Positions 53,001-62,186 of a DNA stretch of 64,000 nucleotides are shown one piece after another. Made by a program: the position numbers and the translations under genes. Every line of letters begins with the position of its first letter. The first letter of the stretch is position 1. The notes beneath the pieces were generated by a model that was not told the origin of the DNA, made no database searches, and saw only the letters and a program-made list of their open reading frames with translations. This stretch comes from Acanthopleura granulata (Eukaryota; Mollusca; Polyplacophora; Chitonida; Chitonidae), in contig JABBOT010000002.1 of the NCBI GenBank assembly GCA_016165875.1, positions 24,318,265 through 24,382,264 of the forward strand, read 5' to 3'.

Positions 53001-56000
53001 CTAATTGTTGCCATATCTGGAATTGGATGTTTTTTAGATGGCACAATCCGCTTCAGCCGAACATTTGACATGGATGACAACTCAGAGCAGTCTGAACAGA
53101 TGGGGGTTGAGGAGGACAGTAATCAGAGCGATTCTGCGCCATCCCCCATTCAAGGAGAGGACTCCAGTATGTCGGACATCAGCAGCCCAAACTCCATTAT
53201 TCCAACTGTACCAGACATTTCCACGCTGCTTCAAAATCAGCACAAAACTGTCACACCTGGCCAGTCATTGTCCTTCAACAAGATACCACCAATCACCACA
53301 CAGTCTTTCCTGGGGCCGGCTTCCGGGAACAGTATATTTGCCAACAGCAGTATACAGTCTGGCAGTAAAAACAGCAATGGTGGCAACGGCAACAAGTCAT
53401 CCTCCTCTTCTGGGTCAAGGCACAAAAAACACAAGCCGAAAATACAGGCCAAGGCGAAGGTGATAAAATTCCACGAGTACAAAGGACCACCAAATGTCGT
53501 GAAAACACAGCCTGCTGTCCCGTCGCCACCTAATCCCAATTCAGAGACACCTTATCATGTAATGCTGCAACAGCAACAACTCTTTTTGCAATGGCAGCTG
53601 GAGTTTCAGCAGAAAAACATGCCTTTTACATTGTCAAATGCCAAGGCTGGACCTGATGGCACACCCGTAGGGATGCCCCAAGGCAGTCCCACCAGCATGA
53701 TCAGCTGCTCTGACAACTCCTCTCAGTCTTGCTCTGTAAGCTCCGTCAGCTCCCCTCCACCTCCACCACCCCTCCCTGGCCAGCACCTCAAACAAGTCCA
53801 GTTCCACCAGCCTTCTTCACCACTGACACAGATCCAGAAGAGCCCTTCCCCTCAACCGGTGGTGCCTCCGCCCCCACCTCCACCACCACCTCCACCCCCA
53901 CCAGCAAAACAGAAAAGCCAGAACAGTGCCGCAAGTAGCTCTGGTGCGCCCAAATCCTTCAGCACATTTGATGAGATGAAGGTAGCAGATCTGAAGGCAG
54001 AGTTGAAAAAGAGGAACTTGCCTGTGTCTGGTCCGAAACCTCAGCTGATAGAGAGACTCCGTCCCTTTGCTGATTCTATCCTAACACCTGCACAAAGCGC
54101 TGATAGTACAACAGAGCCGGTGACTGCTCCCGTTATCTCTGCTCTTCCCAGTGTTAGTGCTGTGGTCAAGGTGGAGTCAAACTTGAGGATGGAACCGCCT
54201 GTGAAGATTGAGCCAGGGATTAAGATTGAGCCAGGCGTTCAGCAAGAAGAGAGCATGAACACTGGTTCACCACCAATATCTCCAGCTCACACAGAGGCTA
54301 GCAATACTCCTATGTCTCCAGATGGGATGGACATTCAGTCTCCCTCAAATGTGGCTCTTGGTGTTCTGAAAAGTCAGTTCAGCTCAAGCCAAGGCTCTAT
54401 ACCCATGATCGTGGATCAGATATCACGACCTCCCTCAGCAGCGCCAATGGAAATTGCACCAATGGAAACTGACCAAACAACGAGTATTATTCATTCGGTG
54501 GCTGATTTTACTCAAAACCTGCCCCCGGGCTTTAAGACCTTCACTGCTGTTGCCCAGCCGATGCCTCTGACTACACCACTGCTAAATAACCCACAGGTTA
54601 GTCCAAAGCAGGACCAAAGACAGCTGACACAAGAAGAACTGCTTCGTCAGCAACAGAAAAAGATCGAAGAACTGCAGCGCCAGTTACAGCAATCTCAGCT
54701 GCAATTGAAAATTCATCAAGAGCAGCAGCGTCTTTTACAGCAGCAGAAGCTATTACAGCAACAAGTGCAACAACATCAACAACAGCTAGCAAAGCATCAG
54801 ACTTTGCAGAAACTTCAGCTACAGAAACAGCAGCAGCAGCAACAACAACAACAACAACAACAGCAGCAGCAGCAACCAAAACAACAGCTGCAGCAGCAGT
54901 CTCCTAAACAAGTTCAACATGTGCAATCTCCTCCACTGGTACAAACACAACCGGCGCCGCAGACGTCCACATCTACCCAGTCACCACATTCACCTCCCCA
55001 AGGTGTTAGCACAATCCAGATTAGTATAGTGGACAGCAGCAAAGTGCCTCAGTTACAGCGTGGGGTGAGCGGTGCTCAACAGATACAGATCCCTGTTCAC
55101 TTGCTGCAGGCCAGTCAAGCTCTGCAGAACTCCACCAACAGTCTACCTGCTGTCATTGTGTCCAGTACAGGTAACTCCTCAACAAAACAGGCCAAACCTG
55201 CTGTGACACAAGCTCAAGCAGTTGTTGTTCCAGATCTGAATCTGGGCAAACCTAGGGTGTCTTTTGCAACACCACCTCCTAATGGCCAGCCATTCATATT
55301 CAGTTCAACTGCAGACACTTCAACTAAGACAACCAGTGAACCAATGCCTCCAAATGGGATTACTAGGTAAGTGTGAATGCCACCAAAGTTTTTGCACATA
55401 ATTTCATATCTTGCATCTGGCATGATAACACGTTTAACACATTTGTATTGAAAGCAGTCCAAGGAATAAACAACAGGTTCTTCATGAATCATGCAGTGTG
55501 TTGGAATCCAGTTTGTTTCCCAAGCTGTATGTGTGAAGATTTGTCAGGTACATGTACGTAAAGAGTGATTGCCAAAAACCTTGTTTGTTTCTTCACCAGG
55601 GAACCTAATAGCTGTTATTATTTAAATAACTGTCGTATTATTTAAATACGTTGTTGACATTTCTGTACTCTGGTCATGACACTAGGCATTTACATGTAAC
55701 TTCTGTAACTGCTGTATATTATAAAACACATTGTTAAGATACTTCTTAACCTGAAAACCATCTGACAGTTTTAAAACACATTGTTAAGATACTTCTTAAC
55801 CTGAAAGCCATCTGACAGTTTATGATAAAAGTATCATTTGTAGAATTCATGAAAAATTAATGAAGTGCTGTCTGCTTCTGTCTAGAACAACTTCACTGCC
55901 TGGATCTCCAATGGATGGGCAAAAGATTTCAAGGTCGCCATCTAATCCTTACTTCACAATTCCGCTCAAAGAACCCCCAAAATATGATGAGGCCATCAAA

Positions 56001-57528
56001 AGCAAGCAACATCAGGTAAACTGTGTTCACATGTACATCATCAGATTGACATGGGGCCCATTTTTGAGTAATTTGTGTGTGTTTATGTACATGTAATTGA
56101 CAGGGTACACCTAGTATTAATCTTCAACATGGCCACATCATCCTGCTCAGCACGCCTGGTCTTTTAACACATGTAGGTCATAAGAATGAAGAGCAACTGA
56201 TTCAGGAACATTAATACTGCTTTTCAGTAGTATTTCAACACATTTTATTAAGAATTGGTTTACTTGTTGTGTTGTTTGTGATATTTCTGAAGGTCAGCTT
56301 TTGTTTTTCACAGAGCCAGAGCCAAAACCCACCATTCCTACTGCTGGAGACCCCTGCATTGGACTCTCCTTCAACTGTACCGGCTCTTGCTGCAAAAAGC
56401 ACCGCCATTGATGATGTCTTGGAAATTCTCATAAGAAATGGAGGTAATGTTTGCCACACTTGCTGTTGACATGTATGATATTCAAGTGACAGCGTCATAG
56501 AAGTATCATCTTGGTATGGAAACTTGAAATTGAAAGTGAGCACAGTACACACATGTATCCACTGCTGATCCAATGCTCTTAAAAATTCCATAACACTGTT
56601 TTTTCTATTAGATTTTCCAAGCATTTTGCTTTCTCTGCATTTAGCAAGTCATGTTGTCATTATTTGATTGTGTTGATTGTTAGAGTCATGTTGTGCAATT
56701 TGTTTGAAAATTTCATTTCGCTTGCTTTCAGAATTGCCACCAAGTGCAGCCCAGGAGCCACCACCCACACCAAAGACAACGACTAGTACTGGGACAGCAC
56801 CAGCTGAGACCACAAGTGTATCGCTGTCCATGGATGCGATGCTGGGCTCCTCCAGCTCTCCAAAGATCAGCCAGTTATCTCCCCATGGCTCATTTGGTGG
56901 AGAGACCGGAACATCCACTGTGACTACGCTTCATACGCCAGTGGCATCTCCACTGTCCACTGGTCACAGAGAAAGTTCTCCCCACCCCTTCCTGATTTCA
57001 CCTCCACCCAGTAATGAAAACCCCACACATGAACTCTCACTCAGTGAACAAGATGGGCTTCCACCTCATTTGGACTTGGACTTCTCCAATATGGACTGGT
57101 CTTCAGATCCAGCCCTTGGGCTGGACCTAGCTGATAGTGCTGGCCTTTCTATAGACCCATCCAGGTTTGTTGTAGACGGTGGGAAAATGCTATCTGTGCC
57201 TGTTCCAAGTGCTTCTCCCAGGAAATCTGGCAGCAGCCATGGTTCTGAACCTGACCTGGCTGCCTTGGGACTGAATGATCCAGACTGTAACAACCACATG
57301 CAGATGGATGTATCAGACTGGTTGGATGTCATCATGCCCAGTACAGGCCTTACTCCACTCAGCACTAATGCCCCAGTATCATTCCCTTCTGATCCCATTC
57401 TAACACCTAAGACACAGCAAGAAGTTCTAGACCTGTTCAACTTTGATGAGGCTGAATTCCCCACAACGGAACCTCAGGCTGGTATTAACTGGGACAAGCT
57501 CGCAGAGCCAAGCACCAGTGCCAGCTAG
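37818..57528 (+). CDS. MRTF: Myocardin-related transcription factor (MRTF/MKL), gene-level entry, nine confident exons
   Basis: Exons are 37818-38045, 39980-40045, 41400-41455, 51243-51318, 52168-52329, 53038-55366, 55886-56015, 56314-56443 and 56732-57528. Every junction is GT-AG and keeps frame. Seen in order: three RPEL motifs, a basic segment between RPEL2 and RPEL3, a B1-like basic box, a Q-rich box, a SAP domain, a Gln-rich coiled coil and an acidic/Ser-Pro C-terminus. Family knowledge: MRTFs bind G-actin through RPEL motifs. When actin polymerises they enter the nucleus and coactivate SRF on cytoskeletal and muscle genes; the B1/Q region contacts SRF and the coiled coil dimerises. The encoded length (about 1333 aa with the microexon) exceeds vertebrate MRTFs (about 930-1090) and is nearer the fly protein. 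The domain order excludes other RPEL proteins such as Phactr. The 5' end with the start codon is not seen. Confidence 0.96.
38046..41399. other. MRTF introns around RPEL1
   Basis: Introns of 1934 bp (38046-39979) and 1354 bp (40046-41399), separated by the RPEL1 exon; AT-rich, nothing else seen. Confidence 0.85.
39980..40045 (+). CDS. MRTF: MRTF exon: RPEL1
   Basis: The acceptor is cgattag ending at 39979 and the donor is GTAAGT at 40046. The 66 nt join in phase 1 on both sides. They encode LKRKLMLRRSVNELVDQGIYP, the first RPEL actin-binding motif. As in other MRTFs the first motif has R-R-x rather than a strict R-P-x ahead of the E-L pair. The last base plus the next exon completes the second proline of the usual G-I-x-P-P ending. 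Confidence 0.95.
41400..41455 (+). CDS. MRTF: MRTF exon: RPEL1-RPEL2 linker
   Basis: The acceptor is ctcttttcag and the donor is GTGAGT at 41456. The 56-nt exon enters in phase 1 and leaves in phase 0. It encodes P-LKTPPAFAEQRKQLERAK, the highly conserved linker helix between RPEL1 and RPEL2 that in vertebrate MRTFs also carries a G-actin contact site. A 9.8-kb intron follows. Confidence 0.95.
44943..44954. repeat. C12 homopolymer
   Basis: Uninterrupted C run; a likely sequencing or assembly trouble spot. Confidence 0.9.
45979..46003. repeat. (GT)n(AT)n microsatellite
   Basis: gt run passing into an at run. Confidence 0.9.
47557..47735 (+). mobile_element. SINE family A, copy 2 (3' truncated)
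   Basis: It starts with gttcgtgatcaatcctgggc (B-box-like) and continues with the core gctgcctcgcttgaggctca and gaacaaggaaacaggactgg, then ataatgtgactgggtgaggt. It ends before the usual tail, where a family-B tail fragment follows. Confidence 0.78.
47780..47850 (+). mobile_element. SINE family B, tail fragment
   Basis: gtaacatgaatcgaaaatct tgagtaaggtgtcaaacacc aattaaatgaat is a diverged family-B tail just behind the family-A copy. Confidence 0.6.
47938..48144 (-). mobile_element. SINE family B, nearly full-length minus-strand copy
   Basis: On the minus strand it reads cgaggcctccgtggctgagg gagttagctcc (A-box-like), gccgccgtgagttcaagttc (B-box-like), then gcgggctctgcccggtttcc tcccaccataatgctggcct. 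This copy shows the tRNA-derived head most clearly. The 3' tail after ctggcctcc is missing. Confidence 0.88.
48408..48612 (+). mobile_element. SINE family B, diverged plus-strand copy
   Basis: acctctgtggcgaaggggtt agtgtgct is the A-box-like head, followed by a diverged B-box segment (ctacttcaaatctagctcct). gtggtatcctcctacaataa tgctggccattg then marks the body end. It faces the minus-strand copy 260 bp upstream. Confidence 0.72.
51243..51318 (+). CDS. MRTF: MRTF exon: RPEL2
   Basis: The acceptor is tttaatcttcag and the donor is GTAAGC at 51319. The 76-nt exon runs phase 0 to phase 1. It encodes TGDLLRHKIQSRPDRQALVQ and then the QHILE ending, the second RPEL motif. The residue before Leu in the RPxxxEL core is Ala here (RPDRQAL) where the motif normally has Glu. 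Confidence 0.96.
51319..53037. other. MRTF introns flanking the RPEL3 exon
   Basis: Introns of 849 bp (51319-52167) and 708 bp (52330-53037), with GT-AG ends; nothing else seen. Confidence 0.88.
52168..52329 (+). CDS. MRTF: MRTF exon: basic NLS segment and RPEL3
   Basis: The acceptor is gaatttcag at 52159-52167 and the donor is GTGAGC at 52330. The 162-nt exon is phase 1 to phase 1. It carries VDPSLQDRRRALKRARLLDG, which contains the RRR..KRAR basic cluster equivalent to the nuclear-import element of MRTFs. NDKLFHRPGPLELVQGNIL follows, a canonical RPEL3 with an intact RPxxxEL core. In the family, G-actin binding here competes with importin alpha/beta. Confidence 0.96.
53038..55366 (+). CDS. 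MRTF: MRTF giant exon: B1 box, Q box, SAP domain, SUMO motifs, coiled coil, poly-Q
   Basis: The acceptor is gttttttag and the donor is GTAAGT at 55367. The 2329-nt exon runs phase 1 to phase 2. In order: an acidic/Ser stretch (about 53067-53200); a basic box around RHKKHKPK..KVIKFHEYK (53418-53490, SRF-binding/B1-like); a YHVMLQQQQLFLQWQ Q-rich box (53553-53612); proline runs near 53752-53775 and 53864-53905; a SAP domain starting FDEMKVADLKAELKKRNLP (53967-54068), a DNA-binding helix pair; SUMO-type motifs (54165-54236); Ser-Pro sites (about 54262-54350); and a leucine/glutamine heptad coiled coil (54624-54827) running into 16 glutamines (54828-54875). The reading frame continues past 55366 only to an immediate TAA, so splicing is needed. 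The upstream ATGs in the same frame lie in the intron. Confidence 0.97.
54828..54875 (+). repeat. Coding CAG/CAA run (16 Gln) in MRTF
   Basis: The run mixes CAG and CAA, so the glutamines are partly independent of a pure slipping repeat. It extends the coiled coil. The complementary minus-strand ORF (Ala/Val-rich) is a shadow. Confidence 0.97.
55367..55885. other. MRTF intron
   Basis: This 519-bp intron contains the 50-bp tandem duplication and two nearby tattatttaaata words (about 55616-55650). Confidence 0.9.
55721..55820. repeat. 50-bp tandem duplication in an MRTF intron
   Basis: aaaacacattgttaagatac ttcttaacctgaaaaccatc tgacagtt occurs twice with one clear difference (aaaacc against aaagcc). 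Each copy contains the palindrome gttaag..cttaac. Confidence 0.93.
55886..56015 (+). CDS. MRTF: MRTF exon: KEPPxYxEA motif
   Basis: The acceptor is cttctgtctag and the donor is GTAAAC at 56016. The 130 nt run from phase 2 to phase 0, and the first base completes an Arg codon (ag+a). The exon contains SPSNPYFTIPLKEPPKYDEA followed by IKSKQ. The KEPPxYxEA core is a landmark near the start of the activation region of MRTF-A and MRTF-B. Confidence 0.94.
56314..56443 (+). CDS. MRTF: MRTF exon: activation-region helix
   Basis: The acceptor is gtttttcacag and the donor is GTAATG at 56444. The 130-nt exon runs phase 0 to phase 1. Its end, AIDDVLEILIRNGG, matches the conserved (M)DDLFDILIQSGE amphipathic helix of vertebrate MRTFs, a likely cofactor-binding or activation helix. 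The part before it is a low-complexity Pro/Leu/Ser linker. Confidence 0.93.
56732..57528 (+). CDS. MRTF: MRTF terminal coding exon: C-terminal transactivation domain and stop
   Basis: The acceptor is cttgctttcag and the stop is TAG at 57526-57528. The exon begins by completing a Glu codon. It is rich in Ser, Pro, Thr and acidic residues, with LDLDFSNMDWSSDPALGLDL and DVSDWLDVIMPSTGLTPLST. These are the kind of acidic/hydrophobic patches (DWL, APLSTxAP-like) found at the C-terminus of MRTFs, where transactivation resides. About 264 codons are encoded. A conserved-looking FNFDEAEF segment lies near the end. Confidence 0.95.
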
Positions 57529-58455
57529 TGCTCAGGGACGCCTGCATGCTGGTTTGTAATAGTAGGGGTTGATGGGAGCAAGTACCAAGGGTGGCAAGAC
57601 CCAGTAGAAACTGCTGCAGAACTCAGCGGACATTGACATGCTCTGTGGAGGAACTCATGTTCCTGCCTTAATGTGGAACGCACAATTTGGAAGCAGGCCA
57701 TCTTCATATACTGTGCTGTCAATGCATGCTGCCCTGTGTGTCTCTGTTGTACAGTTATAAACTCATTCTCCATTGTGCTCAGTGGTGGCCCAGTGGAATT
57801 GACTGAGTTCTGACATTGTAATCACTAAACCACAAACTCTTATAACAACTATAGTGCAATTGTCCACAGGAGACTTCAAAGTGACTACTAATTGGCTGTA
57901 GATACAGTGAATATGCGTAATAGAAGTCTCCTTTCAGCATATTTACGCATCTAGTTCCAACTGCACTTTTAACAGACAACCAGAGACATCTTTATAGATG
58001 CTGTTTGTATGGAGTTTCCCCTGCGTGAAGTTGTGTATGTTGTGAGCATGGATGTCTGCTGCCTTGTAAGCAGCAATCATGGTAACACATGAAAGACTAA
58101 TAATATTTGTACATGTATGTACCTGGATGTTAGATACACATTCACAGAATGAAGTGAAGTCTGCCTGCTCTAACCAGGCTGCTACTTGAAACAAGACATT
58201 AACAAATGACCAAGTTTGAACAGTTGTTGATGAACATCTAACCTGGTGTTTGTGATGTATTCTGGTGCTGTGATGAGACAGTGATGTTTTGTATTGCAGG
58301 CTTTATAAATGGGAGCCAGATGGGCACTGTCTGTCTCTCAGCTTCCATGGTTACATAGAATTTGTTGTTTCAGATATTCCTTTTGCAGAGAAACATTGAA
58401 CCAAAGGACATTGCAAAATGCAGTGTCAATGAAACCCAACTGACTGAAGCTTGTT

Positions 58456-58833
58456 GAGCTTGCAGTTCATCTGCTGGCCTTGTGGAGCTTACAGTTTACC
58501 TGCTGGCCTTATGGAGCTTGCAGATTACCTGCCTTCCTTGTGGATCTTTGCGGTTCACCTGTTGGCGTTTTGGAGCTTGCAGTTCACCCGCTGGCTTTGT
58601 GGAGCATGCAATTCACCTGCTGGCTTTGTGGAGCTTGCAGTTCACATGCCGGCCTCATGGAGCTTGCAGTTCACATGCTGGCCTCATGGAGCTTGCAGTT
58701 CACCTGCTGGCTTTGTGGAGCTGGCTGTTCACCTTCCAGCCTTGTGGAGCTTGCGGTTCACATGCCGGCCTTGTGGACCTTGCAGGTCACCTGCTTGCCT
58801 TGTGGAGCTTGCAGTTCACCTGCTGGCCTTGTA
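58456..58833 (+). repeat. 29-bp minisatellite in the 3' UTR, 13 units
   Basis: The unit is gagcttgcagttcacctgct plus ggccttgtg. Thirteen diverged copies follow head to tail; one has 30 bp (gatctttgcggttcacc..), so 13 x 29 + 1 gives the 378 bp seen. Because 29 is not a multiple of three and the unit has no stop in any phase, all three forward frames stay open here (about 127-130 codons each). Their peptides cycle through three motifs, which argues against real coding. Confidence 0.93.
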
Positions 58834-60317
58834 GAATGGCTCCAAAATATGTGCAACACACTTGACTGGTGAATTTATAAATGTCCATGTTTACATTCGT
58901 TGAAGTTGTTCACTTGTTATTCTGTCCATCCACCATGGCTTTTGTTAATGGTTAATTGTTATTGTTCTGCACACTTTTCATTTCACCTTGTAAATTACTA
59001 GCACTTACCCGTGAAACCTACCATGACAATCCTGCCTGTTTACATAGGTGTTTTCTGTGTGACGTTGTTGATTTTCCATGCTGTAAATTGAGGGTCCATT
59101 ATTTGGGAGTGTTTACATGAGCAGATATTGCTGAACCAGAACCTAAGCAGGATAACCACAGAACCAATACTGACATCATCTTGTCCCTTCATAATTAGGA
59201 ATGGTCTTTATTTAAATGTGTTCATGTATCTCTGTGCGAAAAAGATCATGTGTTGATACATATTCTTCTTCATGTGTTCATTAATGTGAAATTTATGTTG
59301 TGGTATTGATTTTCCTTGTAATATTCCCATAGATAGTTTACAGTATCTAATTTTGAACTTCATCCAGCAGTTATGTTCAATAAGCTGTAGAGGTTCTAGG
59401 GGTGTTCTTGGTTTCTGTAGTTAGTTCAGGTGATAGGAATTGAAATGAAATGCATGTGTGCGCATGTACATGTTTGCTGGCCCAGCTAGAGTCAAGTGGA
59501 CCAGTGACCTATATATGTGTTTCTTTCCAAACTTTAAAACCTTATACTTATTGTTGATGTGAAAGTTATTATATGTGCATTTGGAATGTTTTCAGTGTTT
59601 GAATTTTTCATTTTGCTCATATCCTCCACAGACTTGAACATGTATGCTGCATGTTTTCTTTCAGAGGAAATGCATTGAAATGGAACATGTGGTCGTCAGG
59701 CTGTCATGATTTGGTTTTTGTCCTAATGATCTCCTAGCATGGATACAGTATAATCACGGACTTTAAACAAAACTCATTTCTGTCCAACATACGCAAATTA
59801 TCTGTTGGAATGTTTCTTCAAGAATAGGGCACTTGTACCCATGAAAGACTTTTCTCAATGCTCAGACCACAATGACAAGTTGGCTCTTGTCCATTTGACT
59901 TTTTCATTGTACGAGTAGATCTGATATGTTAGTATGATGATGACTTAATGTATGTACACCGTACATCAAGTGTGCTGTTAATACTGAAGAATACAACTTA
60001 ATTTCTAATGGCTTAAAACATGTATCTTTTAGGTATGTCAATTGAATTGCATTCCCAGTTGTTTGTGCCCTTAATCTTCTAGTTTCCTATGTATCCTTTA
60101 GGGAAGAAGCTTTTGTTTTATCATTGGTCATAGGTTCCCATTATTTCATTTTAACAGAGGTTGTGTATAAATTTCATTCATAATTACGTTAATACATTTT
60201 CCTGTGTTGTTTTCTTCTCTTGTTTATGTCTTATAGTAAATTCGCCTGCGTGGCAAAATTATATTTATGAATCAAACTGGTAACTATTGTACATATTGGC
60301 CCAAAGTCCCCACTGGA

Positions 60318-60323
60318 ATTAAA
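60318..60323 (+). promoter_or_regulatory. Candidate MRTF poly(A) signal ATTAAA
   Basis: This variant hexamer is the only one noticed between the stop codon and the next block. Downstream T/GT-richness is weak, so the call is tentative. Confidence 0.25.
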
Positions 60324-60340
60324 CTTTTTAGAAGTCTGTA

Positions 60341-60700
60341 TAAGGAAAGAATCTTAATATATATGCTAACGATCTGAGTTCATTCGGTCTCTAAGTGTCA
60401 AGGAATTGCCGAAGGGTTCTGATTGGTCGTGAGTTGACATTCCTGAAATGACAGAGATGCTTTTTAAACATATTTATATAATGTATACCTTTGCTGATTA
60501 TCAAGTGTTCCATGCGTCAATTACTGTTGATAGTGTTCACCAAAATGAAAATCTACAAAAATTCACTGGTTAGCGTGTGTGCTTAGTGCTCTGTTTATGA
60601 ATTTGTTGTCTAAGTTAATGAGTTTTTGCATGCTCTCCTATGAAACCAGTGTTGTTTGAACAAAGTCGACATATTTCTATGCAAATAGTTGTAACTGTTA
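60341..60700. other. Spacer between the MRTF 3' end and decayed block 1
   Basis: No gene or repeat seen; it may still be 3' UTR. Confidence 0.4.
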
Positions 60701-61853
60701 ATGTTATTTCATGAATTGAAGCATAATCATCTTCTACTAACGCCATTACAAGAGTGTATTAAAGTTTTACTGGATACCGAACTAAGGGTAGATTTTGGCA
60801 CCCCACTATCAGTTTATAGAAGGTGTCTTCTGAATGAAGCGCTCAGTAACCCGAGCTTTCCCGGTAAGCTGCTTGAATTCTTGGCAGTAGAAACAACAAC
60901 CGGAGGCTTTCTGTATTATATGTTTCAGTGGTCACAGTTTCATATAACCGGGTGGCTTCTTTTGTGAGCACTCCAACCTGGTGTTTTAGAGTCAGGAAAT
61001 GAGGAACTGATTCCTAAAAGAATGCAGTTTTCGATGACTACCTCACAAATCATAAGATGGAGCACGTACGTTAACAATTCTATAGATATTTTCAGTGTTA
61101 AGTGCTGATGCCATTGAGAATCCTGTCTTTTTTTCCAAATTCTTTGAGAGATTTGGAGAAGCTTTAAAATTCCTTCTTTTGCCGTTCCAATTATCCGGTG
61201 CATTTCAAAAAAACTTACCATGTGACATTGCCCATAATATTTTTACCTTACTGAAAAAAATTTATACATCTTACCGCTCTATATTGTTTGTTTTCCACTG
61301 CATAGTTCGCTGGGTTTTGCCAATAGGGTTGATTTATGGGCCATTCCATACCATACCCATTCTTCTGCATTTGCACAAGCCAACTTTTGCGGGACCACTT
61401 TTCAAGGCTTTATTGGTCAGTCATATAGGATACATGTCCATCCACATCTAAGTCTATGCCTGGGTCGCGTCACAGCTACACTTCATTATGTAACCCTGTT
61501 GTGAAATCCGCACTGTTCTTTACTCTGTTCGGTGATGGTGAAAGGTGTCTTCCAAACAGAAGCATCTTGTGGATACATAATTCACGAAATGAACTAATAA
61601 AGTTTGTCGAGAATATAGATCATCTTTCATACTGAGCAACTCGGTAATAATGGAATAGTATGTATTACCAACTGCTAATGTACCCGTTAAAATCTACCAA
61701 AAGTTCCGCCTTACCCTGCTTCTTGATCTATACGATTTGACTTCAAATATGGCCACTTTACTAGTTCAGATTGCCCTTGGTTCGGTAACCGGTTCCTCGT
61801 TTGGAATGTACAGTCAGGTTCCAGGTATTGAGTCTTTGCAGTGTCTACCGTAG
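60701..61853 (+). pseudogene. Decayed protein-coding block 1, unknown origin
   Basis: Protein-like sequence runs on in one direction but switches frame. One frame is open 60701-61105 with a single TGA at 60965. A second covers about 61095-61449. The first frame resumes at about 61290-61501. The third is open 61429-61632, and the second again 61659-61850. Composition is that of globular protein (mixed charged and hydrophobic residues, few low-complexity runs), unlike intronic ORFs nearby. CpG is visibly more frequent than in the flanks. I cannot name the family. Options are a mobile-element or viral remnant, a pseudogene, or a diverged multi-exon host gene misread as frameshifted. Confidence 0.45.
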
Positions 61854-61902
61854 TGGTCAGATGAGTGCCCGCCTGTATTGTGCTTTTCTCAGTTCGTGTG
61901 TG

Positions 61903-62186
61903 TATATAAAGTCATTTCTTCACGTGATGACGTGTGTTCATGCTGGAGTCCTGCTCTGATCTGGTACAATAAAATGTTGCTTGTATTTCCTTGTTGCGTC
62001 GTTATTTTTGCCACCATCGCGTTTGGCGCTTTTGAAAATGACAGGTGCACTGTTGGGTGTAAGATAAGCTGCACCAAGATGCACCAAGACTGACTTTGTC
62101 CATTAGGTCTACTGATTAAATTCACATAGTAAAGACTTAAATGTATCGTTTGCAAACATCAATAATCCTGATGATAACCAAATAAA
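61903..62186 (+). CDS. Candidate compact gene for a 39-aa secreted Cys peptide
   Basis: TATATAAAG lies at 61903-61911, an ATG at 61974 (about 70 bp downstream, room for a start site near 61935), a stop TGA at 62091-62093, and AATAAA at 62181-62186. The 39-aa product opens with a hydrophobic signal-like segment (MLLVFPCC.., Ala/Gly-rich end near residue 18-20). A short tail with three spaced cysteines (C-x3-C-x3-C) follows. The family is not recognised. A GTAAGA at 62059 could be a donor, making this only the first, signal-peptide exon of a longer gene. A longer in-frame reading from 61878 lacks the signal peptide at its start. It sits inside a block of decayed reading frames, so it could also be chance. 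Confidence 0.35.

Larger units (their letters stand above)
57529..60340 (+). other. MRTF: Probable MRTF 3' untranslated region
   Basis: No coding exon is seen after the stop. No AATAAA occurs before 60.7 kb; the only near-consensus signal noticed is ATTAAA at 60318-60323, so the 3' end is a guess. The stretch contains the 29-bp tandem array at 58456-58833 and otherwise unremarkable AT-rich sequence. Confidence 0.5.

Noticed and set aside
52998..53037. Start of MRTF at the in-frame ATG upstream of 53038
   Set aside because: This stretch is intron: an acceptor lies at 53036-53037 and the preceding RPEL exons join in phase at 53038.
54598..54879. Minus-strand Ala/Val-rich ORF
   Set aside because: Shadow of the MRTF coiled-coil and poly-Gln coding sequence.
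57066..57464. Minus-strand 132-codon ORF
   Set aside because: Antisense of the terminal MRTF exon with no motif of its own.
58451..58872. Three overlapping ORFs of 127-130 codons as a repeat protein
   Set aside because: All three frames are open because the 29-bp unit lacks stops; indels and unit length make the peptides permutations of one another. It lies after the MRTF stop.
61968..61973. AATAAA as the MRTF poly(A) signal
   Set aside because: It lies 4.4 kb past the stop, beyond the decayed block, and directly precedes the peptide ATG; the ATTAAA at 60318 is the more economical choice.
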